From Malassezia japonica (taxonomy: Eukaryota > Basidiomycota > Malasseziomycetes > Malasseziales > Malasseziaceae), in the NCBI RefSeq assembly GCF_029542785.1, contig NC_083376.1, positions 484,817-548,816 on the forward strand: a stretch of 64,000 bases of DNA, in the 5' to 3' direction. Made by a program: the position numbers and the translations under genes. The first letter of the stretch is position 1, and each line of letters opens with the position of its first letter. Positions 42,548 through 51,739 of the stretch are shown here, piece after piece. The notes beneath the pieces are model-generated. The model worked only from the letters and a program-made list of their open reading frames with translations. It was not told the DNA's origin and made no database searches.

Positions 42548-43026
42548 GGCGTTGGGGGTTAGGAAGAAGAAGAGGAGCGGAGACAAGCCCAGGAAAGTGC
42601 TCGCGCACTATCGCTTAGGAAGATTGCTTGTTCGCTTTGGTCAGCACTGGAGTTCCTGCGTTATCGAACACAATTAGCGACTCGGTTCTGGCCGCATGCT
42701 CCAATGTGGTAGGCTCAGTCACATGCGAAGGGCAGAGTGGGTTCCTCGATTGAATTGTGGCCAATTACCGACGAGATTCATTATGTGGAGGTAGTGACAC
42801 ATGATCATATGCAAACTGTGGGGGCCAATCGGCACTCATCTCGGGGCTTGAGGGGTCTATTGGGTTGATGATCGGACTACACCGTGTGTATTAACTCAGA
42901 CCTGCGTCTCGCTTAGAATTCTCCGATTGGATTTACGAGCTTGGCTGAGATCAGTCCAGTGGCACGTTGCGGGAATCGAGCTCAGCGTTTAATCCTCGAA
43001 CTTCTTGGCTTTGTCCGTATTGAGCA
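42548..43026. promoter_or_regulatory. Divergent promoter region
   Basis: 479 bp between the CEG1 and PhzF-like start codons, visibly more AT-rich than the core to its left. No ORF or known operator was recognised. Confidence 0.4.
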
Positions 43027-43869
43027 ATGAGAAGCCAGCTCGTGTTCTCCCAAGTGGATGTTTTTGCCTCGGGGCCTATATCGGGAAACCCGGTTGCTGT
43101 TATCCATAATGCAGAGGCACTATCTGATGCGGAAATGGCGGCAGTGGCGCGTTGGACCAACCTCTCCGAGACAACTTTTTTGTTGAAGCCAACAAAGCCA
43201 GGAGCAGACTATCGCCTACGTATTTTCATGCCCACCGGAGAGCTTGCGTTTGCTGGCCACCCTACTTTGGGAAGTGCTTACGCATGGCTCGCAAACGGCG
43301 GCGTTCCCGCTTCCTCCGAGTACATTGTCCAGGAATGTGGGATTGGGCTCGTGAAAGTGCGCAGGGATGGAAATACGATGAGTTTCCTTGCCCCTGAGCT
43401 GTTGCGCGGAGGGGAGCTCGACGACGAAACGTCGCAAAAAATTATCCGAGCACTCAAAGTCGACCCAGCAAAGGTCTTGGCCGCCAATTGGATCGACAAT
43501 GGGCCAGGCTGGATGGGGTTCGTACTGTCGAGCGCAGAGGATGTTTTGGCACTTCGCCCGGACTTTGTCGCTATGGAACATGCCAACGTTGGCGTGATCG
43601 GGAAGCACGCGCCGGGTGGGCCTGCCGACTACGAAGTCCGTGCGCTTGTTCCCGACATTTCCAACGGCGAAGATCCAGCGACAGGGAGCTTGAATGCAAG
43701 CTTCGCCGTTTGGCTTACACGTGCCAAGCTCACTCCGCCGTCTTATTCAGTTCGTCAGGGCACAGTGATTCAACGTGAGGCAGACCTTCATGTTACCACA
43801 GAGCCCAATGGAGACATTTGGGTTAGTGGGAAGTGCAACCGAGTCATTGAGGGGCAAATCACGATATGA
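43027..43869 (+). CDS. PhzF-family isomerase/epimerase-like protein
   Basis: Named after the phenazine-pathway isomerase; most eukaryotic members have unknown substrates. Single exon, 280 aa, with the typical two-lobed length. It starts with FSQVDVFASGPISGNPVAVI, the catalytic Glu lies in WTNLSETTFLL (about residue 47), and the GELAFAGHPTLGSAYAWL signature follows. The second lobe repeats the fold (DISNGEDPATGSLNASFAVW). It lacks introns and sits at the boundary where GC falls and the chitin deacetylase array begins. Bacterial origin is possible but not shown by this sequence alone. Confidence 0.88.
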   Translation: MRSQLVFSQVDVFASGPISGNPVAVIHNAEALSDAEMAAVARWTNLSETTFLLKPTKPGADYRLRIFMPTGELAFAGHPTLGSAYAWLANGGVPASSEYIVQECGIGLVKVRRDGNTMSFLAPELLRGGELDDETSQKIIRALKVDPAKVLAANWIDNGPGWMGFVLSSAEDVLALRPDFVAMEHANVGVIGKHAPGGPADYEVRALVPDISNGEDPATGSLNASFAVWLTRAKLTPPSYSVRQGTVIQREADLHVTTEPNGDIWVSGKCNRVIEGQITI

Positions 43870-43964
43870 AAATATGGATACTGTGAATAGCATATGGTAT
43901 GGAGAAATGAAGAATCAAGTCTATGATGGCACCAGGCCGATGATGTAGTGATGCAATGCAAGGC

Positions 43965-45353
43965 TTAAAGAGTAAGGAGAGCCATCGCGGCAACGCCAGC
44001 CAGGGCGAGGTGCGAAGTGGGGGTACGCATGCCAGCTGCGCTGTTCTCTCCGCCCGAACCGCTGCTAGAAGAGCCACCCGACGAGCCAGAGCTGGACTGG
44101 GGGTTGCCGTAACCGTTCTTCTCCTTGGACAGCTCCTGGGGACTGTATTTGGCACTGGGGTTCACCTTGATCGAGTTACCGTCCGGCAGACCCGAAGCGT
44201 CAATCTTGCCGCTAGTAAAGTCGCTGAACGAAGGATAGCTGATGTCACTGTCGGGGTAAGGCTTCGAGATGTTCTGGCAGGCAGTCAAAGGAACAACGTT
44301 CTTGAACGCATTCTTGATCTTCGGGTACATCTTCTGGAACTCGTCCATCGTGTTCTGGTTGACCTCGTGCGTAAGGACAATGGGGCTCTCGCTGTTGGCC
44401 TTGTCGATGATCTTCTGGTAGTTCTGGTCAATCTTCTGTGTTGGCTCCTTGCCAGTGGGCTGGATGTTCCAGTCGTCCGTGTCCTCCTCCCAGAGGATAG
44501 TACGGAGACCAAGACCCTGAGCAATGGCACGCACACGATCGTCAGTGTCACCGTACGGAGGACGCCAGCAGCTCGGGGTGACACCAATGACCTTCTTGAT
44601 CACCCTGGCAGTGTAATACAGCTCAGCAAACACTTGCTCGTTCGACAGGGTGGTCATGTAGCGGTGCGACCATGTGTGCACACAAATGTCGTGACCATCC
44701 ACAAGACCGCGCTGGGCCTGGTAGGGCACGTTCACCACATAGCTGCCGATATAGAACAGAGTAGCCTTGAGCTTCTCCTTCTTCAGGAAGTCGTAGAAGG
44801 CGTTGTGTGAGCAGTTAGGACCGTCGTCAAAGGTAAGACCCCAAGTGTCCGGCTCAGGGCACGAGTAGATATCTTCCACTAATCCCTTCTGCTTCGGCTT
44901 CTTGCAAGCCGTGGCCGACCACCAACAGTCAGGGTCATCCTTGTTGTCGTAGCCCTGCATGTTGATACCCATGCTCTGGCCACCCGAGTTGTCAGCCGTC
45001 TTGGGCTTGACGTTTGAAGGAATCAGACCCGTACCCTGGACATCCTTCCAGACCTTCTGTGCCTCGTTGTCACCATCAATAATGTTTGCAATTTGGCTGA
45101 CGGGAGGGAAACCTTTCTGGTTCTTCATTTGGGTAACACCATCGTCGCCGTACACCTTGCACTGAGTGTCATCATGGACACCTGCCATTTGTGCTTCATT
45201 GGTAGCTTGAGCCCGACGGCTCCAAGCGCGGTGACTTCCGCCCTTGGCAGCATTACGCGCCTCAAGCTGGCCTGGGACGACGTGGAGAATGTTGGCTGAT
45301 GCGCTTGCGGCAGCGAGGAACAGAGTAAGGGCAACCTGTGCGCAGCACTTCAT
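43965..45353 (-). CDS. Chitin deacetylase paralogue 1 (GPI-type)
   Basis: Polysaccharide deacetylase (NodB/CE4) converting cell-wall chitin to chitosan. Single exon, 462 aa. Signal peptide MKCCAQVALTLFLAAASASA. The catalytic domain (residues about 165-350) has LTFDDGPNC (base and metal Asp), HTWSHRYM (metal His pair), WRPPYGDTDDRVRAIA and VLTHEVN. A Ser/Gly-rich linker and a hydrophobic end (HLALAGVAAMALLTL) follow, the pattern of a GPI anchor. It is a mosaic: most of the gene is nearest to paralogue 4, but 44539-44672 is identical to paralogue 3. Confidence 0.93.
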   Translation of the reverse strand: MKCCAQVALTLFLAAASASANILHVVPGQLEARNAAKGGSHRAWSRRAQATNEAQMAGVHDDTQCKVYGDDGVTQMKNQKGFPPVSQIANIIDGDNEAQKVWKDVQGTGLIPSNVKPKTADNSGGQSMGINMQGYDNKDDPDCWWSATACKKPKQKGLVEDIYSCPEPDTWGLTFDDGPNCSHNAFYDFLKKEKLKATLFYIGSYVVNVPYQAQRGLVDGHDICVHTWSHRYMTTLSNEQVFAELYYTARVIKKVIGVTPSCWRPPYGDTDDRVRAIAQGLGLRTILWEEDTDDWNIQPTGKEPTQKIDQNYQKIIDKANSESPIVLTHEVNQNTMDEFQKMYPKIKNAFKNVVPLTACQNISKPYPDSDISYPSFSDFTSGKIDASGLPDGNSIKVNPSAKYSPQELSKEKNGYGNPQSSSGSSGGSSSSGSGGENSAAGMRTPTSHLALAGVAAMALLTL

Positions 45354-45844
45354 AGTTCACAGGGAGATCAACGCGAATGGATCTGAGGTTGGGGTCATTT
45401 CCCTGGAGCGCGATTTAAACATTGGTACGAGATTGGCATGTCACGCATTTCCGACGTATGGTTAAATTTTGATGCAACAGTGGTCCCCAGTGGGCGAAAC
45501 AATCTCCACATATCGGGTGCCGTCCGAAGGCAATGCACTGCCTTCCTGGCATGCACTTGAAATTAATATCACAATAAGGTGTGATAGGGCCGTCAGAAGT
45601 TGATGGCGCTCATTCCCTTTCGCAGTTATTGGGTACACCTGGGTCACGGTATTCCGGGTGGTTAGATACGTGCGGTCTGGTGACATGGTCCGTGCATAGT
45701 ACATCTGAAAGTGAACCAACCAGAGTAGTCATCCTCTGATGCCATGCCTTATGAGTGAAGATCGTCTTGGCGATTATGAGAATAGTATGTGATGAAATCG
45801 TCTTGGCTCGATAAATGTGAGGGTCTGCTTGGGGCGAGGTGGGT
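45354..45844. promoter_or_regulatory. Intergenic, upstream of chitin deacetylase 1
   Basis: 491 bp between paralogue 2's stop and paralogue 1's start. No ORF is supported. Presumed promoter of paralogue 1. Confidence 0.35.
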
Positions 45845-47242
45845 TTAACCAAAGTACAGGAAGATCAGCACCACGGCGAGCAAGGAGAAAACAGGGCTCG
45901 CATAGGCGCGTGGGGCGGCAGCGCTCTTGGAGCTCTTTTCGGAGCCACCAGAGCCGCTAGAGCTAGATGCCTGTGATCCATCTTGAGGATGACCGTAGCC
46001 GTTCTGTGTCTTGTTAAGTTCTTGGGGAGTATACTTGGCAGAGGGGTCCACCTTGATCGTGTTTCCATTCGGAAGGCCGGAAGCATTGACCTTGCCGCTG
46101 ACAAAGTCACTGAAAGCAGGGTAGGTAATGTCGCCATCTGCGTACGGCTTCGTGATGTTCTGGCATGCGGTGAGAGGAACGAGGTTTTTGTAAGCGTTCT
46201 TGACCTTGGGGTACAATTTGGTGAATTCATCCATGGTCTGCTGGTTGATTTCATGCGTGAGTACAATGGGGCTCTCGCTTTGAGCCTTGTTGATAATGTT
46301 CTGGTAGTTTGAGTCAATCTTAGAAGTAGGCTGGTTACCTCCCGGCTGAATGTTCCAGTCGTCCGTGTCCTCCTCCCAAACGATGGTACGAAGGCCAAGA
46401 CCTTGGGCGATGGCGCGCACGCGATCATCCACGTCACCATACGGAGGGCGCCAGCATGTAGGCGTTACGCCAATAATTTGCTTGATGATCTTGGCAGTGT
46501 AGTAGAGCTCAGCAAATACCTGGTCACTCTGCAGCGTTGTAGTATAATGATGCGACCAAGTATGCACACAAATATCGTGACCATCGACTAGGCCGCGTTG
46601 AGCTTGGTAAGGCCAGTCAGCTACATTGGTACCAATGTAAAAGAGAGTGGCCTTGAGCTTGTTCTGGCTCAGGAAGTCATAGAAGGCGTTGTGCGTGCAA
46701 TTAGGGCCATCATCAAAGGTAAGGCCCCAAGTGTCCGGCTCAGGGCACGTGTACAGGTCGGTGATGAGGCCTTGGTGCTTGGGTTGCTTGCAGCTGTTTG
46801 CCGTCCACCAGCAGTCAGGGTCTTGTTGAACATTGTAGCCATTTGCAGAGGTGCCCATGTGCTGCCCATTCGTGCTGTCTTGTTTGACTTGCACGTCAGA
46901 AGGGACAATGCCAGAGTTTTGGATCTCTTGCCAGATCTGCTGCGCCTGACTGTCGCCTTGGATGATAGAGGCAATTTGGCCCACGGGGGGGAAGTCCTTT
47001 TGGTTTTTCATTTGCGTCACTGCATCCACGCCGTAGGGTTGGCACTGCGTGTTGTCATGGATGGTAGCAAATTGTGCTGCATTACTGGCCTGAGCACGGC
47101 GGCTCAACGAGCGCCGACCGACGTGTTTGTGCCCGGCCTTATCGCGCCGTTCCACATCTCCAGGGATGATATGGAGCAGGTTAGCGGACACGCAAGACGC
47201 AGCAAGTAGCACAGAAAGGATCGAATGACTGGGCAGCTGCAT
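45845..47242 (-). CDS. Chitin deacetylase paralogue 2 (GPI-type)
   Basis: Same CE4 architecture: signal peptide MQLPSHSILSVLLAASCVSA, a dibasic pro-region, a NodB domain with LTFDDGPNC, HTWSHHYTT, WRPPYGDVDDRV and VLTHEIN, then a Ser-rich linker with a hydrophobic end (FSLLAVVLIFLYFG). 465 aa, no intron. It is more diverged from paralogues 1, 3 and 4 than they are from each other (for example KIIKQIIGVTPTC), and its codon usage is less GC-rich. One ACGCGT lies 243 bp upstream (47485-47490). Confidence 0.92.
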   Translation of the reverse strand: MQLPSHSILSVLLAASCVSANLLHIIPGDVERRDKAGHKHVGRRSLSRRAQASNAAQFATIHDNTQCQPYGVDAVTQMKNQKDFPPVGQIASIIQGDSQAQQIWQEIQNSGIVPSDVQVKQDSTNGQHMGTSANGYNVQQDPDCWWTANSCKQPKHQGLITDLYTCPEPDTWGLTFDDGPNCTHNAFYDFLSQNKLKATLFYIGTNVADWPYQAQRGLVDGHDICVHTWSHHYTTTLQSDQVFAELYYTAKIIKQIIGVTPTCWRPPYGDVDDRVRAIAQGLGLRTIVWEEDTDDWNIQPGGNQPTSKIDSNYQNIINKAQSESPIVLTHEINQQTMDEFTKLYPKVKNAYKNLVPLTACQNITKPYADGDITYPAFSDFVSGKVNASGLPNGNTIKVDPSAKYTPQELNKTQNGYGHPQDGSQASSSSGSGGSEKSSKSAAAPRAYASPVFSLLAVVLIFLYFG

Positions 47243-47636
47243 GCTACGACAGGATCACAAAAGATGGAACGGAGAAACAATCGTGGCCTTTTGCATCGCC
47301 ACTTCAAATACTTTTGCGGTGTGTACTGGAATGCACCCTGATTCCGACAGTTGGCGTCAATCGGCGCGTACAGGCACGCCTAAGTAGTCTTTCATAGGTT
47401 GCGGTATTTTTGTGCATCCTTATTGGAAGACACGAGGCGTAATTCAGGGCGAGCCTCGCACTGATTTGTCCAACGACACAATTTACGCGTGGGGTAAACC
47501 AAGTCCGCGACGCCATGCAACGATGCCTGAGGGCAGTCAGCTGGCTAGATTAGGTCTCTATCAAACTCCATCTGCTGTAATAACAAGGTGATACGCATCC
47601 GTAGTACTGTCTTACGAAAATCTATTCATGTCTCTC
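47243..47636. promoter_or_regulatory. Intergenic, upstream of chitin deacetylase 2
   Basis: 394 bp with one ACGCGT (47485-47490). No ORF is supported. Confidence 0.35.
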
Positions 47637-49034
47637 TTAGATGACGAGATAGAAGAAGGACAGCAGACCAGCACCCGCCACAGAAGCAACGGCCGCACGA
47701 GCGCTGCTCAAGCTCGCTGCGCCAGAGCTACTCTTGCCGGAGGAGCTCGACGAAGAAGACGAGCTGGACGAGCTCGAGCCGCTAGACGAACTGGATCCAG
47801 AGTTGGGGTGGGCGTAACCGCCACTGGTCTTGTTCAGCGCAGAGGGCGAGTACGAGGCGCTAGGGTTGACGGCAATCGAATTGCCATCCGGAAGGCCCGA
47901 GGCATTGACCTTGCCGCCGACAAAGTCGCTAAAGTTGGGGTACGAGATCTTCGCATCCGGGTAAGGGTTCGAGACGTTCTGGCAGGCAGTCAGAGGAACA
48001 ACGTTCTTGAACGCATTCTTGATCTTGGGGTACATCTTCTGGAACTCGTCCATCGTGTATTGGTCGATTTCGTGAGTCAGCACGATAGGGCTCTCGCTGC
48101 TAGCCTTGTTGATAATGTTCTGATAGTTCTGGTCAATCTGCTGCGTAGTCTGGTCGCCACTGGGCTGGATATTCCAGTCGTTCGTATCCTCCTGCCAAAG
48201 AATGGTACGGAGACCAAGACCATAGGCAATGGCACGCACACGGTCGTCAGTGTCACCGTACGGAGGACGCCAGCAGCTCGGGGTGACACCAATGACCTTC
48301 TTGATCACCCTGGCAGTGTAATACAGCTCAGCAAACACTTGCTCGTTCGACAGGGTGGTCATGTAGCGGTGCGACCAGGTGTGCACACAAATGTCGTGAC
48401 CATCCACAAGACCACGCTGGGCCTGGTAAGGCCAGTTCACGACGTTGCTACCAATGTAGAACATCGTGGCCTTGAGCTTGTTCTGGCTCAGGAAGTCGTA
48501 GAAGGCATTGTGTGTGCAGTTAGGACCATCGTCAAACGTGAGACCCCAGGTGCTCGGCTCAGGGCAAGTGTAGATGTCGGCAACAAGTCCTTGGTGCTTG
48601 GGCTGCTTGCAGGCAGTGGCCGACCACCAACAATCAGGGTCCTGCTGACGGTCATAGCTGCCCATATTGATATCCATGTGCTGACCGTTGCTGTCCATCT
48701 TGACCTGTACATCCGAGGGGATGATGCCAGAGCTCTGGATGTCTTGCCAAACCTTCTGGGCATCACTGTCACCCTGAACGATAGAAGCAATCTGGCTCAC
48801 AGCTGGGTAGTCGTTCTGGTTCTTCATCTGAGTAACGCCATCATTGCCGTAGTAGGTGCACTCCTGCGTAGGGTCCTGGATCGAGGCGTACTGGGCGGCG
48901 TTCGTAGCAGCGGCGCGACGGCTCATTCCGCGGGCTTGCTTTACCGCCGGACCATTTCCCGGCACGACCTGCAGGACACTAGCCGAGGCAGTCGCAGCAA
49001 GAAGGGAGACAACAAACGTGCTGCTCAGCTGCAT
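47637..49034 (-). CDS. Chitin deacetylase paralogue 3 (GPI-type)
   Basis: 465 aa, no intron. Signal peptide MQLSSTFVVSLLAATASASV, a short pro-peptide, NodB motifs LTFDDGPNC, HTWSHRYM, WRPPYGDTDDRV and VLTHEID, a Ser run, and a hydrophobic C-terminus (SVAGAGLLSFFYLVI) consistent with GPI attachment. The segment 48244-48377 is identical over 134 bp to the corresponding part of paralogue 1 (TARVIKKVIGVTPSC), though the flanks differ at synonymous and non-synonymous sites. This suggests recent gene conversion. Confidence 0.93.
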   Translation of the reverse strand: MQLSSTFVVSLLAATASASVLQVVPGNGPAVKQARGMSRRAAATNAAQYASIQDPTQECTYYGNDGVTQMKNQNDYPAVSQIASIVQGDSDAQKVWQDIQSSGIIPSDVQVKMDSNGQHMDINMGSYDRQQDPDCWWSATACKQPKHQGLVADIYTCPEPSTWGLTFDDGPNCTHNAFYDFLSQNKLKATMFYIGSNVVNWPYQAQRGLVDGHDICVHTWSHRYMTTLSNEQVFAELYYTARVIKKVIGVTPSCWRPPYGDTDDRVRAIAYGLGLRTILWQEDTNDWNIQPSGDQTTQQIDQNYQNIINKASSESPIVLTHEIDQYTMDEFQKMYPKIKNAFKNVVPLTACQNVSNPYPDAKISYPNFSDFVGGKVNASGLPDGNSIAVNPSASYSPSALNKTSGGYAHPNSGSSSSSGSSSSSSSSSSSSSGKSSSGAASLSSARAAVASVAGAGLLSFFYLVI

Positions 49035-49517
49035 GGTGCTCGATGAAAGTTGAGTGCAACAGGGCCTGTCCGCCAGCGCCTGCTTCTCGGTTTTTGAGGC
49101 TCAGTCGTGTTGTCGGCAATTCGACGCAAGCTGACTTTTCGCATGGACCATGCATGCAAAACAGCAGGCGATTGGCTAAACAATGGGCATTATAATAGTT
49201 ACGCTAATTTAGGCCAGTGCCCTGCAGCCCAAGTGTTGCTTTCATCATCAGTGATAAGGCGTGTGAGAAGGCCTTGAGCATGTACTATTATGCACCTAGG
49301 GCAGGGAGCACACGAGACCCATGCTTCAGACGGGGACAGGGAATTACAGGCATCGTTTGTGCACGGATCGCCCGGATCGCAGGCCACAATTTTGCCCCAG
49401 GAACAAAAATGAAAGCGACGGTTAATTGCTAAATCTATAGAAACAACGCACGCTTACTATGAGTGGCGTCGGCCGCGGATGACTGGTTATTGACATAGAT
49501 AGCGAGTTACTCGCACA
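49035..49517. promoter_or_regulatory. Intergenic, upstream of chitin deacetylase 3
   Basis: 483 bp, AT-richer than the coding regions. No supported ORF or repeat. Confidence 0.35.
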
Positions 49518-50948
49518 TTACAGAAGAGCAACCGCAGAGAGAGCGGCGGCGCCAGCAAAGGCAGCCACGGCAGCGTGGGCACTAGAAACGCCAGCGGCGC
49601 CGTTCTTGCCCTCCTTGTTGCTGCTGGACGAGCTGCTCGAAGAGCCACCCGACGAGCCAGAGCTGGACTGGGGGTTGCCGTAACCGTTCTTCTCCTTGGA
49701 CAGCTCCTGCGGACTGTACTTGGCACTGGGGTTCACCTTGATCGAGTTGCCATCCGGAAGACCAGAGGGGTTGATCTTGCCGCTAGTAAAGTCACTGAAG
49801 CCGGGGTAGCTGATGTCGCTGTCAGGGTAAGGCTTCGAGACGTTCTGGCAGGCAGTCAGAGGAACAACGTTCTTGAACGCATTCTTGATCTTCGGGTACA
49901 TCTTCTGGAACTCGTCCATCGTGTTCTGGTTGATCTCGTGCGTGAGGACAATGGGGCTCTCGCTGTTGGCCTTGTCGATGATCTTCTGGTAGTTCTGGTC
50001 AATCTGCTGGGTCGACTTCTGGCCACCGGGCTGGATGTTCCAGTCGTCCGTGTCTTCCTCCCAAATGATAGTACGGAGACCAAGACCCTGCGCAATGGCA
50101 CGCACACGATCGTCAGTGTCACCGTACGGAGGACGCCAGCAGCTCGGGGTAATACCAATGATCTGCTTAATCACCTTCGAGGTGTAGTACAGCTCAGCAA
50201 ACACTTGCTCGTTCGACAGGGTGGTCATGTAGCGGTGCGACCAGGTGTGCACGCAGACGTCGTGACCATCCACAAGACCGCGCTGGGCCTGGTAGGGCCA
50301 GTTCACGACGTTGCTGCCGATGTAGAACAGAGTAGCCTTGAGCTTCTCCTTCTTCAGGAAGTCGTAGAAGGCGTTGTGCGTGCAGTTAGGACCGTCGTCA
50401 AAGGTAAGACCCCAAGTGTCCGGCTCAGGGCAAGTGTAGAGGTCCTCCACAAGGCCCTTCTGCTTCGGCTTCTTGCAGCCCGAGGCCGACCACCAACAGT
50501 CAGGGTCGTCCTTGTTGTCGTAGCCCTGCATGTTGATACCCATGCTCTGGCCACCCGAGTTGTCAGCCGTCTTGGGCTTGGCACCCGAGGGAATCAGGCC
50601 CATACCCTGGACATCCTTCCAGATCTTCTGGGCCTCGTCGTCGCCCTGGACGATGTTAGCAATCTGGCTAACCGTAGGGAAGTCCTTCTGGTTCTTCATC
50701 TCAGTAACACCGTTGTCGCCGTAGGGACTGCACTGCGTGTTGTCGTGAAGACCAGCGTACTCAGCCTCGTTGGTAGCCTGGGCACGACGGCTAAAGCCGC
50801 GGTGGCCCTTGACCACACGGTCGGCAGCCTGCTCAGCAGGAGCCACACCACGGGCCTCGACCTGGCCGGGCACAATGTGCAACATGCTAGCTGAGGCAGT
50901 CGAAGCTGCCACCAGCAACGAGAGAACGAAGTTGGTGCTCAATTGCAT
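49518..50948 (-). CDS. Chitin deacetylase paralogue 4 (GPI-type)
   Basis: 476 aa, no intron. Signal peptide MQLSTNFVLSLLVAASTASA, a pro-region slightly longer than in the other paralogues, and a CE4 domain with LTFDDGPNC, HTWSHRYM, WRPPYGDTDDRV and VLTHEIN. A Ser-rich linker and a hydrophobic end (AFAGAAALSAVALL) follow. It is the closest relative of paralogue 1 over most of its length. It has the longest upstream region of the array (791 bp), which carries a cluster of three ACGCGT boxes. Confidence 0.93.
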   Translation of the reverse strand: MQLSTNFVLSLLVAASTASASMLHIVPGQVEARGVAPAEQAADRVVKGHRGFSRRAQATNEAEYAGLHDNTQCSPYGDNGVTEMKNQKDFPTVSQIANIVQGDDEAQKIWKDVQGMGLIPSGAKPKTADNSGGQSMGINMQGYDNKDDPDCWWSASGCKKPKQKGLVEDLYTCPEPDTWGLTFDDGPNCTHNAFYDFLKKEKLKATLFYIGSNVVNWPYQAQRGLVDGHDVCVHTWSHRYMTTLSNEQVFAELYYTSKVIKQIIGITPSCWRPPYGDTDDRVRAIAQGLGLRTIIWEEDTDDWNIQPGGQKSTQQIDQNYQKIIDKANSESPIVLTHEINQNTMDEFQKMYPKIKNAFKNVVPLTACQNVSKPYPDSDISYPGFSDFTSGKINPSGLPDGNSIKVNPSAKYSPQELSKEKNGYGNPQSSSGSSGGSSSSSSSSNKEGKNGAAGVSSAHAAVAAFAGAAALSAVALL

Positions 50949-51739
50949 ATTCCTTGTACGATTGGAAGCACCAAGATGGGGGAAGGGAAGTGGCTGCTTG
51001 TTGGCTATGTGTTAAAAGGCTTGTACTAGAAGCCGGCGCAACTCGCCCTGCAGATTCGCGTGGCGTTGTTATGCCGTGGTGTCAGATCGCGTGCAGTGAC
51101 TGGTGCCAAGGCTACGTAATCATGCACGGTCAGTCGATTCTACAAGATCGGTTAGTAAAAAAACCCTGTGGCGGTGACGGTCGACGCGCGGATCGTCGCG
51201 TGCCGACGCGCCAAGGCCCGTGCTGCGGCGATCGAAAAGCCCGATCAAGTTGCAAAATTACGTCATCGTAGAGCTTCATTCAATAGTTTGCGTGCAGGGT
51301 TGGGTCGGGCCAGTTGACCCCCCGCGTCGGAATGTCGGCCGAACACTATTCGGAGGAATGGAGTCTGCTGATAAAGCTTGTGGCAGTGCAAGTCCTAGAG
51401 TTTGCGACGCGCGACTAAAACGCGTTACAAACGCGTGTTGCGAAACGCGTGTGGTGTTTCGAGGATTTGAAAGTCCAGTGCATAACGAATCTATGCTAAA
51501 TCAGGTCTACTATTGAGCGGAATCATCGAACTCCCATGCACACGAGATCAACAGCCATATAGTTGGGTGTTGCTGAAGTACTTAGATGAGGCATTGTCGA
51601 AAGAGGGTGGTGTGCCCGGGGCTCTCCAAATCAAATCGCGACCATAGGCAAAGCAGCGTCTGACTAGCCTGTAGTCAGGCCTTTAGAAAATACAGGTTGG
51701 GTCACATTGGGCCAGTTGAAACTTGATCATAGGATCACT
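50949..51739. promoter_or_regulatory. Long intergenic region with triple ACGCGT cluster
   Basis: 791 bp upstream of paralogue 4. ACGCGT occurs at 51420-51425, 51431-51436 and 51445-51450, 11 and 14 bp apart; the first is followed by TA (ACGCGTNA form). This is the MCB element bound by MBF at G1/S in yeasts. The cluster is 472-502 bp upstream of the start codon, and other CGCG-rich words lie nearby. No credible ORF. Confidence 0.45.
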
